The notes under the pieces: generated by a model
Told to the model about the DNA's origin: nothing
Seen by the model: only the letters and a program-made list of their open reading frames with translations
The model's database searches: none
Position numbers and translations under genes: made by a program
Assembly: GCF_014656375.1 (NCBI RefSeq)
Contig: NZ_BNCH01000006.1
Coordinates: 62,001 to 126,000 of the forward strand
Direction of reading: 5' to 3'
Length of the DNA: 64,000 nt
Origin: Aliiroseovarius zhejiangensis
Lineage (GTDB): Bacteria; Pseudomonadota; Alphaproteobacteria; Rhodobacterales; Rhodobacteraceae
In this document: one piece after another, positions 47,578 to 57,748 of the stretch
How the letters are laid out: the number at the start of each line of letters is the position of its first letter
Position numbering within the stretch: the first letter of the stretch is position 1

Positions 47578-48642
47578 TCACAGCCCCAGCTTGCGCGACA
47601 TATCAATCATCGCCTGCACCGCATGGCGGGCCTTCTCGGCCACGACCGGGTCCACTTCGACCTGCCCTTCCATCGTGTGCAGGGCATACAGGATCTTCTC
47701 AAGCGTGATCTTCTTCATATAGGGGCACATGTTGCAGGGGCCGACGAACTCGACCTCGGGCAATTCATCCGCGATGTTCGACGCCATCGAACATTCGGTG
47801 ATCAGCATCGCCTTTTCGGGCTTCGTCTCGGTGACGTATTTCAGAATGCCACTTGTGGACCCCGAGAAATCCGCCTCGGCCACCACGTCGGGGGTGCATT
47901 CGGGATGCGCGATCAGCTTGGTGCCGGGGTTCCATTCGCGGAAATTGCGCAGATCCTGCGCGGTGTATTGTTCATGCACGATGCAGGAACCGGGCCAGTA
48001 AACCACGGTCTTGTGGCTTTCATTGGCGACGTTCTGCGCCAGATACTGATCCGGCGTCATGATCACCGTCTCGGCGTCCAGCGCGTTCACGATCTGCACC
48101 GCGTTCGAGGAGGTGCAGCAGATATCCGACGCCGCTTTCACCTCGGCCGTTGTGTTCACATAGGACACGACCGGCGCGCCGGGATATTTGGCGCGCATTT
48201 CCTCGATCCCGTCCGCGGTGATGCTCTCGGCCAGCGAACAACCCGCCGCCATATCCGGCATCAGCACGATCTTTTCCGGGCTGAGAATTTTCGAGGTTTC
48301 GGCCATGAAATGCACGCCCGCCTGCACGATCACATCCGCCTCGACATCGCTGGCTTTCATGGCAAGTTGCAAGCTGTCGCCGACAAAATCGGACACGCCA
48401 TGATAAATCTCGGGCGTCATGTAGTTGTGGCCCAGGATCACCGCGTTGCGCTCTTTCTTCAGGGCATTGATCGCCTTGATATAGGGCGCATGGATCGCGA
48501 AATCCGGCGGCGTCACCACCCGATCCATCCGGGCATAAATATCCTGCATCTCGTCCGCCAGCTCAGCCGAGGGTGTCAGGTCATACTGTTCTAACAGAAC
48601 GGTGCGAATGTGAATAAGATCCAACAACAGGCAAGCCTCCAT
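47578..48642 (-). CDS. nadA: Quinolinate synthase NadA
   Basis: This 354-residue protein condenses iminoaspartate with dihydroxyacetone phosphate. It has the [4Fe-4S] Cys in DICCTSSNA, ECSMAS and GPCNMCPYM, and the start VILGHNYMTPEIYHG. It is the first gene of nadABC. No strong ribosome site is seen before the ATG at 48642, and the first 15 residues are variable in this family, so a later start is possible. Confidence 0.93.
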   Translation of the reverse strand: MEACLLLDLIHIRTVLLEQYDLTPSAELADEMQDIYARMDRVVTPPDFAIHAPYIKAINALKKERNAVILGHNYMTPEIYHGVSDFVGDSLQLAMKASDVEADVIVQAGVHFMAETSKILSPEKIVLMPDMAAGCSLAESITADGIEEMRAKYPGAPVVSYVNTTAEVKAASDICCTSSNAVQIVNALDAETVIMTPDQYLAQNVANESHKTVVYWPGSCIVHEQYTAQDLRNFREWNPGTKLIAHPECTPDVVAEADFSGSTSGILKYVTETKPEKAMLITECSMASNIADELPEVEFVGPCNMCPYMKKITLEKILYALHTMEGQVEVDPVVAEKARHAVQAMIDMSRKLGL

Positions 48643-48714
48643 CTGCGTGGTCCGTGGGTATCACACCGTTACAGGCGCGAAAAGCCACATCAAGGTCGGT
48701 GTCAGCGATATCAT

Positions 48715-49338
48715 TCAGACCGGGTTTGCCTTGGACAGCACAAGAAAGGTCATCATGCCCAATGGAGGCAACGACTTTCGCTGTTCAACTGACAGGTTGG
48801 GTTCCTGCAACACGGTCTCGATATGGAAGTCAGAATGCCAGCCGATCGTGTTGGCGAACGGGGCCGACAGGCGTTCCAGAACCGCCAGAACGCCCTCGGT
48901 GCGGACGAAATGGTTGGTGATGACCACCTTGCCGCCGGGTTTCAGAACGCGCGCGATCTCGGACATCACTTTCTCGGGTTCCGGCACCACGGACAGCACA
49001 TGCATGGCGGCCACCGTGTCAAAGCTGTGATCGGGGAAATCCAGCGCCCGGGCGTCCATCTGCTTCAGGGCCACCACATGTTTCAGATCCTGTTCGCGCA
49101 CCTTCGCCATGGCCTTCGCCAGCATCTGGTCGCTGAAATCAATTCCCGTAACCTTCAAGTCTGGGTTGTAATGCGACAGCGACAGTCCGGTGCCAACGCC
49201 GACCTCAAGCACCGATCCCGCGCGCGCGTTGATATACTCGACCGCGGCCCGGCGCCCCTGATGCGTCACCGCGCCGAATGTCTTGTCATAGATCGGCGCC
49301 CAGCGGGCATACGAGCTTTGGACCGCGTCGATATCCAT
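48715..49338 (-). CDS. pmtA: Phospholipid N-methyltransferase (PmtA-type)
   Basis: This protein of about 207 residues has a SAM-binding fold with VLEVGVGTGLSLSHYN, GIDFSDQML and the YARWAPIYDKTFGAVT start that resembles the PmtA enzyme of Rhodobacter, which methylates phosphatidylethanolamine toward phosphatidylcholine. It starts 1 base after pssA, in an operon with psd and pssA that makes phosphatidylethanolamine, supporting this assignment. AAGG precedes the ATG; a longer start would overlap pssA. Confidence 0.85.
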   Translation of the reverse strand: MDIDAVQSSYARWAPIYDKTFGAVTHQGRRAAVEYINARAGSVLEVGVGTGLSLSHYNPDLKVTGIDFSDQMLAKAMAKVREQDLKHVVALKQMDARALDFPDHSFDTVAAMHVLSVVPEPEKVMSEIARVLKPGGKVVITNHFVRTEGVLAVLERLSAPFANTIGWHSDFHIETVLQEPNLSVEQRKSLPPLGMMTFLVLSKANPV

Positions 49339-49339
49339 C

Positions 49340-50101
49340 TCAGCCTTTCCCTGAATGCGACGCCCGATAGGCAATGCCGCACCAGATGATCATCACGATG
49401 TAGCTCAGCCCTAACATGACAAACGTAACCCAGGCAAAACTCAAGGCCGCCACGGCAACCACGGCAAACCCGACCAGAAAGAACTTCACATTCTGTCGCG
49501 ATATGCGGGTGGCCTTGAACGACCAGATCGGCAGGCGGCTGATCATCGCCAGCCCGACCAGCACCATATAGGCGCAAATGGCAAAATCCGGCGGCATCGG
49601 GATGCTGTTAAAGGCAAAGGACACGGACATCGGCATCAGCACGAGCAAGGCCCCGGCCGGTGACGGAACGCCCGAGAAGAACGCATTTGGCGCGCCCTGG
49701 TCCGCCTCGGGTGCAGCATTCGCGCTGACATTGAACCGGGCCAGCCGAAGGACACAACACACCGCATAGACCAGCACGGCCAGCCAGCCGATGCCGCGCG
49801 TGTCCTGCAAGGCCCAGTAATAGATGATCAGGGGCGGCGCGACCCCGAAATTCAGAAAATCAGCCAGCGAATCCAGTTCCGCGCCCATCTTGCTGTCACT
49901 GTTCAGAAGCCGGGCAATCCGCCCGTCCAGCCCATCCAGCACACAGGCCACCAGGATCAGTTGCACCGCGAACCGGTAATCGCCATGTACCCCGGCGCGA
50001 ATGGCTGACAGGCCCGCACAGATCGCCGCAATCGTCAGCATGTTGGGGATCAGCTGGGCCAGCGACAGCTCGGGTGGCGACTTGTCGGCAGGCTCGGTCA
50101 C
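49340..50101 (-). CDS. pssA: CDP-diacylglycerol-serine O-phosphatidyltransferase PssA
   Basis: This 253-residue membrane protein has the CDP-alcohol transferase signature [12 protein letters not shown] followed by GAELDSLAD and the PSS-specific [13 protein letters not shown] segment. It makes phosphatidylserine, the substrate of the psd gene immediately upstream in the same operon (4-base overlap). Confidence 0.94.
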   Translation of the reverse strand: MTEPADKSPPELSLAQLIPNMLTIAAICAGLSAIRAGVHGDYRFAVQLILVACVLDGLDGRIARLLNSDSKMGAELDSLADFLNFGVAPPLIIYYWALQDTRGIGWLAVLVYAVCCVLRLARFNVSANAAPEADQGAPNAFFSGVPSPAGALLVLMPMSVSFAFNSIPMPPDFAICAYMVLVGLAMISRLPIWSFKATRISRQNVKFFLVGFAVVAVAALSFAWVTFVMLGLSYIVMIIWCGIAYRASHSGKG

Positions 50102-50793
50102 GATGCGGGCACCCGTTCGCTGCCGGTGACCATCTCGGGCAATTCGGCGATGACCGTTTCACCGGCGACCATGGTCTGTCCAATGCTGACCAGCGGATCA
50201 ACCCCATCCGGCAGATAGACATCCAGCCGTGAACCGAAGCGGATCAGACCGAACCGTTCGCCCGTCTGCATCCGGGCGCCGGGCTTGACGAAACAGACAA
50301 TCCGACGCGCCACCAGCCCGGCGATCTGCACCACGGCCAGATCGCGTCCATCCTCCATGCGAATGCACAGGCTGTTGCGTTCATTGTCGACGCTCGCCTT
50401 GTCCAGCGAGGCGTTCAGGAATTTGCCGGGTCGATAGGCGACCGCCGTCACCTCGCCCGCGATGGGGGTGCGGTTCACATGGCAGTTGAAGACGCTCATG
50501 AACACGCTGACGCGGGTCAGGGGCGCGTCAGCCATGCCCAGTTCCTCGGGCGGGACAGCAGGTTCGATCAGCGACACGATCCCGTCAGCGGGGCTGACGA
50601 TCAGGCCGGGCCGCGTGGGCGTCACGCGTTCGGGGTCGCGAAAGAAATAATAGCACCAGATGGTCAACCCGACCCCGATCCAGCCCAGGAAGGGCCACAC
50701 CAGAAACAGAAGCACAGTCACGACGGCAAAGATCGCGACAAAGCGGATGCCTTCCGGGTGCATCGGTTTGATGAAGGTGCCAAGCATCGTCAT
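50098..50793 (-). CDS. psd: Phosphatidylserine decarboxylase Psd, short type
   Basis: This 231-residue protein has an N-terminal membrane region and the conserved [29 protein letters not shown] and the self-cleavage site FGSR, where Ser would become the pyruvoyl group. It is of the short, archaeal-like type common in alphaproteobacteria. ATG 50793 follows AAGGA; a longer in-frame version adds an implausible Arg-rich tail. It is the first gene of psd-pssA-pmtA, so products flow to phosphatidylethanolamine and its methylated forms. Confidence 0.92.
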   Translation of the reverse strand: MTMLGTFIKPMHPEGIRFVAIFAVVTVLLFLVWPFLGWIGVGLTIWCYYFFRDPERVTPTRPGLIVSPADGIVSLIEPAVPPEELGMADAPLTRVSVFMSVFNCHVNRTPIAGEVTAVAYRPGKFLNASLDKASVDNERNSLCIRMEDGRDLAVVQIAGLVARRIVCFVKPGARMQTGERFGLIRFGSRLDVYLPDGVDPLVSIGQTMVAGETVIAELPEMVTGSERVPAS

Positions 50794-50878
50794 GTCGGGT
50801 GTCCTTGTGGAAAACTGTGCACCTCTCATAAGGCGGTTGGGACCAAGTGCAAGAACATTCCTGCCCCGCAAGGGCGCG

Positions 50879-51772
50879 CTACGCCTCCGATCCAGGTGCC
50901 CCGGCGGCCAGAGTCTCAAGCGCCAGCGACGTGGTGCCCGCGATCACGTCCTGGGCGAAGCCGGACGGGACCGGCACCAGCGGCCCGGCGTGATCCTGCA
51001 ACCTCGATGTGTCTTCGGACAGGGCCGGCAGGCGATCCTGCCAGGGCTGCCCGCGCCGCAGGCCGAAAGCGTCGACCTGCTTGCCGGGGTGGCGTTCGAA
51101 CTCGCCCCCGCCGCCCTTGATCACGCTCAGCGCCTGCCAACCCAGAAGATGCGCCGCATCCGCCTGCAACAGACGATACGAGGGGTGGAACACCCCCTGC
51201 ACGCTGGCCTTTGCACGCCCCGGATTGAGCATCCGGCACACCGTGTTCACACAGGACCGCAGGCCCAGAACCTCGCGCAGTTGCAACAGGGCGAACAGGC
51301 TTGGATGCGCGTTTTCCAGCATCAAATAGGCGATCCGGTGCGTGTCCAGTGCCGCCCCCGCCTCGGTGATCGAGCCGCACAGGGGAATGCCAAGCGCACG
51401 AGCCCCGTCGCGCACGCTGTCATCCTTGCCGTTCCAGCCGTGCAACAGAACCCGCGCGCCACTGTCGGCCACCTGCCGGGCGGCATGCAGAAACCATGGG
51501 GCGCCACGGGTGCGCCCGGCGGCATAGCTGGGCCAGTCCAGATCGGCGATGACAGGGGCGGACAGATGCGCCTGCGCGGCTTCGGCAAAGCCCGCGATCT
51601 CGTCCGCGGTTTCGCCCTTCATCCGCATCAGCATCAGGATCGCACCCACCGCTTCCGGGTCCGCCGACCCCGACAGCATGATCTCCATCGCCGCCCGTGC
51701 CTCTGCCCGTGTCAGCGACCGCGACCGCCCCGGCCCGCGCCCCAGCAAGGCCACATAGGTATCAAGTTTCAT
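50879..51772 (-). CDS. TrpD2/YbiB-like glycosyl-transferase-fold protein
   Basis: This 297-residue protein has the nucleoside phosphorylase/anthranilate phosphoribosyltransferase fold: helical N-terminal part ([32 protein letters not shown]) and [19 protein letters not shown]. It lacks the PRPP-binding GTGGD of true TrpD, so it is more like the TrpD2/YbiB proteins, which bind nucleic acid. It is unrelated to the neighbouring lipid genes. The start ATG at 51772 overlaps an open but start-less frame at 51762-51904. Confidence 0.8.
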   Translation of the reverse strand: MKLDTYVALLGRGPGRSRSLTRAEARAAMEIMLSGSADPEAVGAILMLMRMKGETADEIAGFAEAAQAHLSAPVIADLDWPSYAAGRTRGAPWFLHAARQVADSGARVLLHGWNGKDDSVRDGARALGIPLCGSITEAGAALDTHRIAYLMLENAHPSLFALLQLREVLGLRSCVNTVCRMLNPGRAKASVQGVFHPSYRLLQADAAHLLGWQALSVIKGGGGEFERHPGKQVDAFGLRRGQPWQDRLPALSEDTSRLQDHAGPLVPVPSGFAQDVIAGTTSLALETLAAGAPGSEA

Positions 51773-51904
51773 TCAGCGGCCCCACAGGGAATGTGACAAC
51801 ATCCGCGCCCCATGCCCACCAGCGCGCACGGTCGCGGGTCTTGTCTTGGCACAGCCACCCAGCGGTTTCAATCCAGGGCAGGGGGACCCCGGCGCGACGG
51901 ACGT

Positions 51905-52990
51905 TCAGTCGTTCAGAACCGCCATATTGTCCGCCTCCCACCCGATCCAGACCGGATCGTTGCCAACGGACTGGCCGGTTTCCGCATCCACATAGGCGCG
52001 AAGCAATGCATCGCCCCCGTCGCCCACCGCGATCTGCATCGCCATGCGCGAGCCCAGGAAGGTCTTGCCCACCACGCGCCCCTGCACCGCATTGCCGGTC
52101 TGTGGGCGTTCGGCATGGAAGCCCAGCTTCTCCAACCGGACCGAGGCGGTGATCGGCTGGCCCTCTCCCGGCAGTTTGTCGGGCGCCTTGCCCATCAGGA
52201 TCGCCCCCTGCCAATCCATCACCACCTTGTCGCCCTCGGTGCCACGCATCTGGCCGGACAACAGGTTGGTTTCGCCAATGAACTCGGCCACGAAGCGGCT
52301 GGCGGGGCGGAAATACAGCTCTTCCGGCGTGCCATCCTGTTCCACCCGGCCCTTGTTCATCACGACGATCCGGTCGGACATGGTCAGTGCCTCTTCCTGA
52401 TCATGGGTCACGAAGAAAAACGTCTTATGGGTGCGCCGCTGGATCGATTTCAGTTCCTGCTGAACCTGACCGCGCAGCTTTGCGTCCAGCGCGCCCAGCG
52501 GTTCGTCCAGCAGCAAAAGCGCCGGGTCGGGCGCCAGTGCCCGGGCCAGTGCCACGCGCTGCCGCTGACCGCCCGACAGTTGCACCGGATACCGGTCGCC
52601 AAAGGCGTCAAGCTCAAGAAACGACAGGATTTCGTCCAGACGGCGCTTGATCGCGGCCTTGCCCATGCCCTTCAGCTCCAGCCCGAAGGCCACATTCTGC
52701 GCCACGGTCATATGCGGAAACAGCGCATAATCCTGAAACACCATGTTCACATGGCGCTTTTCAGGCGGCTGGTTGGTCACGTCTTCACCATCAAGGATCA
52801 CGCGGCCCGTGGTCGGGCGCTCAAACCCGCCAAGAATACGCAGAGTCGTCGACTTTCCACAGCCCGACGGGCCAAGGAAGGTCACGAACTCGCCCTGTGC
52901 GATATCAAGCGTCAGGTCGTCCAGCGCGACGGTGGGGCCGAAATGCTTCGACAGCCCTTCGATGCGGACGAGTGGTGTCTGATCAGTCAT
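51905..52990 (-). CDS. PotA-like ABC transporter ATP-binding protein
   Basis: This 361-residue ATPase has Walker A GPSGCGKST (40-48), signature LSGGQRQRVALARAL, Walker B LLLLDEPLGALDAKL and a C-terminal TOBE domain (about 275-355). It belongs to the polyamine/thiamine/iron (PotA) branch and energises the importer encoded by the three preceding genes. It is the last gene of the nine-gene unit; substrate unknown. Confidence 0.9.
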   Translation of the reverse strand: MTDQTPLVRIEGLSKHFGPTVALDDLTLDIAQGEFVTFLGPSGCGKSTTLRILGGFERPTTGRVILDGEDVTNQPPEKRHVNMVFQDYALFPHMTVAQNVAFGLELKGMGKAAIKRRLDEILSFLELDAFGDRYPVQLSGGQRQRVALARALAPDPALLLLDEPLGALDAKLRGQVQQELKSIQRRTHKTFFFVTHDQEEALTMSDRIVVMNKGRVEQDGTPEELYFRPASRFVAEFIGETNLLSGQMRGTEGDKVVMDWQGAILMGKAPDKLPGEGQPITASVRLEKLGFHAERPQTGNAVQGRVVGKTFLGSRMAMQIAVGDGGDALLRAYVDAETGQSVGNDPVWIGWEADNMAVLND

Positions 52991-52993
52991 GGG

Positions 52994-53797
52994 TCAGCTT
53001 TCCTTGTTCATGCGGCGGGTGAAACGCTCGGCCCAGATGCCGATGGCGGCGGTCAGGATCAGCGCAACAGTTGCGATGGCATTGATCTCGGGGCTCATGC
53101 CCGAACGAAGTTTTGCAAAGATCAGCACCGGCAATGTTGGCTCGTATCCACCCAGGAAGAACGAGCGGACGAAATCGTCGAAAGACAATAGCAGGCAGAA
53201 GATCGACGCGCCCAGAATGGCGGGCACCAGATAAGGCAAGGTGATCCGGATGAACGACACCAGCGGATCGGCGCCAAGATCTCGGGCGGCTTCGATCTGG
53301 CTTTTCGGCAGGGTCGACAGACGCGCCATCACCACCAGCACCACGAAAGGCACGTTGTGCACCGCATGCGCCCAGACAATCGCGCCCATGCCGGGTTCGA
53401 TCCCCAGATAGCGGGCATAGATCCGGAACGCGATGGCCGAGATGATGCCCGGCACCAGGGCCGGCAACACCGTCATTCCGAACATGACCGAGCGGCCAAG
53501 AAACTTCCGCCCTTCCAGCAGCACCGCGATCCAAGTGCCGACGATGACCGAGATCAAGGTCGACAGCACCGCGATGGCGATGGAATAGCCGAAGGTCGAC
53601 AAGACCTCGGTGTTGTCAAAGACGCCCTTGTACCAGTCCAGGGTCCAGGATCGGATCGGGAAGCCGATGAATTTCGAATCCTTGAACCCCATCAGGATCA
53701 TCAGGATCAGAGGCACGAAAACATAAAGGACGAACGCCCAATAAATGCAGCTCAGGAATATCCGGTTGCCGCGGAACAGTTCGGGGCGATCATTCAT
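52994..53797 (-). CDS. PotC-like ABC transporter permease
   Basis: This protein of about 267 residues has six membrane helices and the EAA-type docking loop (EAARDLGADPLVSFIRITLP), typical of PotC permeases. ATG 53797 follows GGGAGAG; a longer in-frame version would extend into the upstream permease gene. Stop and start overlap with the PotB-like gene by 4 bases. Confidence 0.9.
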   Translation of the reverse strand: MNDRPELFRGNRIFLSCIYWAFVLYVFVPLILMILMGFKDSKFIGFPIRSWTLDWYKGVFDNTEVLSTFGYSIAIAVLSTLISVIVGTWIAVLLEGRKFLGRSVMFGMTVLPALVPGIISAIAFRIYARYLGIEPGMGAIVWAHAVHNVPFVVLVVMARLSTLPKSQIEAARDLGADPLVSFIRITLPYLVPAILGASIFCLLLSFDDFVRSFFLGGYEPTLPVLIFAKLRSGMSPEINAIATVALILTAAIGIWAERFTRRMNKES

Positions 53798-54774
53798 TTG
53801 CTCTCTCCCTTGCGCAGCGCGTTCATCAGTTTCTGGAAGGTGGCCGTGATGACCAGCGCCGCCATGAACATGATCGTGGCAAAGGCCGCCCCCGTGGGCC
53901 ATTCATCCCCCGCCACATGGAAGAAGCCCGCAATGGTTTCGGCAAACACCGTGGTGGACGGTCCGCCCAACAGAACCGGCGTGGCGTAAAACCCGGTCGA
54001 GATCAGGAAAACCAGCGTGCAGCCTGACGAGATGCCTTCGATGGTCAAAGGCAGCGACACGCGCCAGAACCGTGTCCAGGCACCTGCGCCCAGATCGGCG
54101 GCGGCTTCGTTCATGCTTTGCGGCAGCTTTTCCAGCGCGGAATACAAGGGCAACAGCATATAAAGCGCGGTCAGATAGACGATGCCGACGCCCATCGAGA
54201 AACTCGTGTACATGAAGGGTATCGGCCGGTCGATCAGTCCCACCCATTTCAACACAAGGTTCACCGCGCCCGTGTTGCCCAGCAGGATCATGATCGCATA
54301 GGTGCGCACGATTTCACCCACCCAGAACGGGATCAAAAGCAGCAGCAGAAACAGCATCTGGTTCTTGCGGCTGACATGGCGGGCCAGGAAGTAGGCGACC
54401 GGATAGGTGATGATCAGGGTGCAGAAGGTGAACACTGCGGCGAACGCCAGCGTTCGGAAAAACGGCATCCAGAAAATGCTGTCGCCAAAGAAGCGGGCAT
54501 AGTTGTCCAGCGTGAAGTGCTGCTCGACCCCCGGCGCGACCGGATAGGCGTCCAACAGCGATACCCGCAACATCTGCAGCATCGGCCCCAGATGCTGGGT
54601 CAGCACCCACAGAACCGGAAAGGCCGCAAGGATCAGGAACTGACGACGCGGCGACGCCGTCGCCAGCCGCATCAGCGTGTGATACGGCCCCCAGGCGGCC
54701 AGACGTCCCCAGAAGGTCCGGTCCGTTGCCACGGTCGCAACAGCCTTGCTGGACGGATGAGAATGGTCGGTCAT
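53794..54774 (-). CDS. PotB-like ABC transporter permease
   Basis: This protein of about 326 residues has six membrane helices, a longer N-terminal cytoplasmic tail (MTDHSHPSSKAVATVATD) and the docking loop NEAAADLGAGAWTRFWRVSLP. It forms the channel with the PotC-like subunit. The start at 54774 follows GAAAGAAAG. It lies about 80 bases after the binding-protein gene, the usual space for a weak internal hairpin, which I could not confirm. Confidence 0.9.
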   Translation of the reverse strand: MTDHSHPSSKAVATVATDRTFWGRLAAWGPYHTLMRLATASPRRQFLILAAFPVLWVLTQHLGPMLQMLRVSLLDAYPVAPGVEQHFTLDNYARFFGDSIFWMPFFRTLAFAAVFTFCTLIITYPVAYFLARHVSRKNQMLFLLLLLIPFWVGEIVRTYAIMILLGNTGAVNLVLKWVGLIDRPIPFMYTSFSMGVGIVYLTALYMLLPLYSALEKLPQSMNEAAADLGAGAWTRFWRVSLPLTIEGISSGCTLVFLISTGFYATPVLLGGPSTTVFAETIAGFFHVAGDEWPTGAAFATIMFMAALVITATFQKLMNALRKGESK

Positions 54775-54853
54775 GCAGCTTTCTTTCGCGTGGGTCTGCC
54801 CCCCTGCCCCACGCGCGGCGGGACAGGGCATTGGCGTTCAGGGAAAAGACGGA

Positions 54854-55963
54854 TCAGGCGGCCTTGATCGCCTCGACCGCCGGGTCGACAAGCCCGTATT
54901 TCATCTCGTTCGCTTCGGCGCGGAAGAATTGCAGGTTCGCCAGCTGCTCTTCCGGGAACGAGGTCGACTTCTTCTCAAGGTCGCTCAGATATTGCGAGGC
55001 ATCCTTGTAGGTCGAGATGAAGCCCGACGCCTTGGTCATTGCCGCCCCGATCTCGGGCGAGGCAAGGATCGCGTCAAGGAACGTATAGGCGTTATCTGCA
55101 TTGGGCGCGTTGTTGGCGATGTTGTAGGTATAGACGAAGCCATAGGACCCTTCGCGCGGGATCGACATGGCCAGCGGGAAGCCGTCATTGATCAAGGCCG
55201 CCGCCGGGCCGTTCCACGAATGACCCAGCACGATGTCCTGGTTGACCATCATCTGCTGGAACTCGGCGCCGCCTTCGTAATACTTGCGCACCAGCGGCTT
55301 CTTCTCGATCAGGAATTGCTTGGCTTCCTCGACGATCTGGGCAGCCTTATCGGGGTCGTCCATATATTCGACCATATTGCCGTCATACCCCATCTTCAGC
55401 ATGATGATCGACATCATGTCCTGAATGATATAGGCGGTCTGACCGCTGTATTTGTCGCTGAACAGGGTGTCCCAGGTCTGGGCCTCTTCTTCGCTGACCA
55501 CCTCGGTGTTATAGGACAGAACCTCCATCCCCGACAGGATCGGCGCGCCCCACTTGTTGCCATTGATCGTTGACCAATCGCTTTCCGAAAAGGTCGGGTT
55601 GATGTTGCCCCAGTTGGTCAGCCGGTCGGTGTCCAGCGGTGCCAGCAGATCGCTGTCGATGAATTGCAGGAACCGGTGGCCCGCGACGGTCATGATGTCG
55701 ACGGTCGGGATTGGCTGTTCCGCGGCCAGCAGGTTGAACTGCTTGCCCTGGTCATCGACCAGACGGATGTTGACCTTGATGCCGGTTTCGGCCTCGAACT
55801 GCTCTTTGAAGGCAGCGGGCACGAAATCGTTATAGGTCCATATGTTCACCTCTCCCCCCGACTGGGCTGCAGCGCGACGCAGATAGAAGGGGGATGCCAG
55901 CGCCGCGCCGGTGGCGGCGGCTGTGCCCAGAAAACGGCGGCGATTGTAAATCAGTTTCGACAT
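54854..55963 (-). CDS. PotD-like ABC transporter substrate-binding protein, Tat-exported
   Basis: This protein of about 369 residues starts with a Tat signal (YNRRRFLGTAAATGAALASP), implying that it folds before export. The mature part resembles PotD/PotF: VNIWTYNDFVP, EAETGIKVNIRLVDDQGK, and PILSGMEVLSYN. It binds an organic cation or amino compound. ATG 55963 has AAGGAGA; an upstream in-frame start adds only a Lys-rich tail. It follows the opine-dehydrogenase-like gene by 57 bases. Confidence 0.88.
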   Translation of the reverse strand: MSKLIYNRRRFLGTAAATGAALASPFYLRRAAAQSGGEVNIWTYNDFVPAAFKEQFEAETGIKVNIRLVDDQGKQFNLLAAEQPIPTVDIMTVAGHRFLQFIDSDLLAPLDTDRLTNWGNINPTFSESDWSTINGNKWGAPILSGMEVLSYNTEVVSEEEAQTWDTLFSDKYSGQTAYIIQDMMSIIMLKMGYDGNMVEYMDDPDKAAQIVEEAKQFLIEKKPLVRKYYEGGAEFQQMMVNQDIVLGHSWNGPAAALINDGFPLAMSIPREGSYGFVYTYNIANNAPNADNAYTFLDAILASPEIGAAMTKASGFISTYKDASQYLSDLEKKSTSFPEEQLANLQFFRAEANEMKYGLVDPAVEAIKAA

Positions 55964-56020
55964 GTCAGGTCTCCTTGTTGGGTTGGTGGTCTTTTTCTTG
56001 GTTGTTATCTTTTTGGTCAT

Positions 56021-57130
56021 TCAGACTTTGGCGGGTTGATGAAGCACTCCGGTCTTTGCAGCCCGTTTCAGATCATCAAGGCTGAAGCGGTGAAGGTCCA
56101 GCGCCCTCAGAATTTCATTCTCGGCCTCGAAATCCCGGCCATACATGGCGGAAAAAATCCGGATGCCCGCCTCGTGCAGCTTTGCGGGCTGGCCAGTCAG
56201 CCGCCCAAGTGCTGCGGTCAGGACCAGCCCGTAAGGCACATCCTCGGTCACATAGCGGCTGTCTGCCGTGGCCGGACCGACACCGCCATTGCCCTGTTCA
56301 TGCATCTTCTGGTTCATCTCGGAGATCGAGGCGACGGGCACGTGGAACGACAGGTGGAAATGCTCAAAGATCGTCTTGACCTCCAGACCCAAAGCCTTTG
56401 CGATGGCCAGCCGCTCAAGGTCCAGTTCTTCCAGCAAGCGCCCCACTTTGGGGGTGACGTTCTGGCCCTGGCTCCAGGTCTCGCCGCGTTCCATCCGGGT
56501 GATGTTGCCCAAGGCGATCCCCATATGGTTTTGCGGGTTCAGGTTCGACAGCGAAATGGCCAAAAGCCCGTCACGCGGCTGAAACCGGTCGCCGAACAGG
56601 GTCTGGCACAGGCTCAACCCCTCGGCAGAGCGATCATCCGGCACGGTGCACAGATCAACCCGGCTGCGCACCGTGTTCACCTTCACCTCGGTGCCTGATT
56701 GCCGCCGCCCGGTGCAAATCGTGGTGCCCCACGCGGTGATCGGCACGGTTACGCCGCGCGCTGCCAAAAGCTGCATCAGATACACCGCGCCAAGCGACGC
56801 ATGGGACGAGATGATCACCTGATGGCGCGGCTCAATATGCGGGGCGAGCGCATCAAACACCGCTTTGTGACCATAACCGGGCAGCGCAATGATCAACACC
56901 TCATTGTCGCGCGCCAACTGTGCTGCATCCGTGGCAATCCGCGGGGCAAGCGTGGCGTCAACCGCGCCGTGCGCGTGCAATTCCGCCCCCTTGGCAAGCG
57001 CAGCCGTCCCATCGCCCGACGGGGACCACAGCATGGGATCATGTCCCGCCTCGTGCAGAACCGCCGCCGTGCCGAACGCGATCGACCCCGCGCCGGCCAG
57101 CCCGACCTTTATGCCCATCTGTTCACCCAT
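56021..57130 (-). CDS. Octopine/nopaline dehydrogenase-family enzyme
   Basis: This 369-residue enzyme has an N-terminal Rossmann motif (VGLAGAGSIAFGTAAVL) and the helical C-terminal domain of opine dehydrogenases, including NLNPQNHMGIALGN (His is a likely catalytic residue) and EHFHLSFHVP. These enzymes interconvert an amino acid plus oxo-acid with an N-carboxyalkyl amino acid using NAD(P). Next to an importer it more likely breaks down an opine-like compound than makes one. Start at 57130 or at the in-frame ATG 57118. Confidence 0.85.
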   Translation of the reverse strand: MGEQMGIKVGLAGAGSIAFGTAAVLHEAGHDPMLWSPSGDGTAALAKGAELHAHGAVDATLAPRIATDAAQLARDNEVLIIALPGYGHKAVFDALAPHIEPRHQVIISSHASLGAVYLMQLLAARGVTVPITAWGTTICTGRRQSGTEVKVNTVRSRVDLCTVPDDRSAEGLSLCQTLFGDRFQPRDGLLAISLSNLNPQNHMGIALGNITRMERGETWSQGQNVTPKVGRLLEELDLERLAIAKALGLEVKTIFEHFHLSFHVPVASISEMNQKMHEQGNGGVGPATADSRYVTEDVPYGLVLTAALGRLTGQPAKLHEAGIRIFSAMYGRDFEAENEILRALDLHRFSLDDLKRAAKTGVLHQPAKV

Positions 57131-57157
57131 CGCATTGCTTCCAAACCTGCTTGCATC

Positions 57158-57748
57158 CTATGCCACATCCTCGGACACCCGCACCGGGTCGCCCAGCACA
57201 TGCATCAACCGATTGGCCCAGCCAAACAACGCCGCCGACAGGATCAGATCCAGCACCTCGGCCGCGTCCAGCCCGGCCGCTTTCAGCGCCGCCATATGCT
57301 CCGGCCCCGCCTGCGACGGCGCTTCGGACAGCGCCACGGCGAAATCGAAAATCGCCCGGTCGCGCGCGTCCAGCTCCGCCTTGGCCCCGTCACGAAACAG
57401 CCTGTCCGTCACCTCGGTCGATTTCTCAAGCTGTGCATGGCGCGCGGCGTGAACGGCGGCGCAATAGATGCAATGATTGACCATTGACGCCCCAAGCGCG
57501 CCCAGTTCCCGCTCGGCCCGTCTCATGCCCCCTTTGTCATACATGATCGCATTGAACAGGGGCGAGCGCACTTTCAGGCTTTCCACGTCATGCGCCAGTG
57601 TCAGAACGTAGTCCGACACCTTGGTGTTCGACGGCGTGACCTTCAGCGCGTCCAGCTGCTCCTCGGTCGCCTCCTGCAGGTTCACCGGGGTCACGCGGGG
57701 CTGCCAATGCGGCACGTTGCGGGTGAATTTGGTGATCACCCTGGTCAT
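57158..57748 (-). CDS. Carboxymuconolactone-decarboxylase/AhpD-fold protein with CxxC
   Basis: This 196-residue protein has the AhpD-like catalytic layout, Glu in ERELGAL then NHCIYCAAVH (Cys93, Cys96, His100). Such proteins act as peroxidases or thiol-linked hydrolases. It overlaps the next CMD-fold gene by 4 bases, and the two probably form a heteromer. Role in the pathway unknown; removal of a hydroperoxide formed by the flavin monooxygenase is possible. Confidence 0.86.
   Translation of the reverse strand: MTRVITKFTRNVPHWQPRVTPVNLQEATEEQLDALKVTPSNTKVSDYVLTLAHDVESLKVRSPLFNAIMYDKGGMRRAERELGALGASMVNHCIYCAAVHAARHAQLEKSTEVTDRLFRDGAKAELDARDRAIFDFAVALSEAPSQAGPEHMAALKAAGLDAAEVLDLILSAALFGWANRLMHVLGDPVRVSEDVA

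Noticed and set aside
46110-47708. 532-codon plus-strand frame opposite nadB
   Set aside because: nadB is certain from sequence and operon context.
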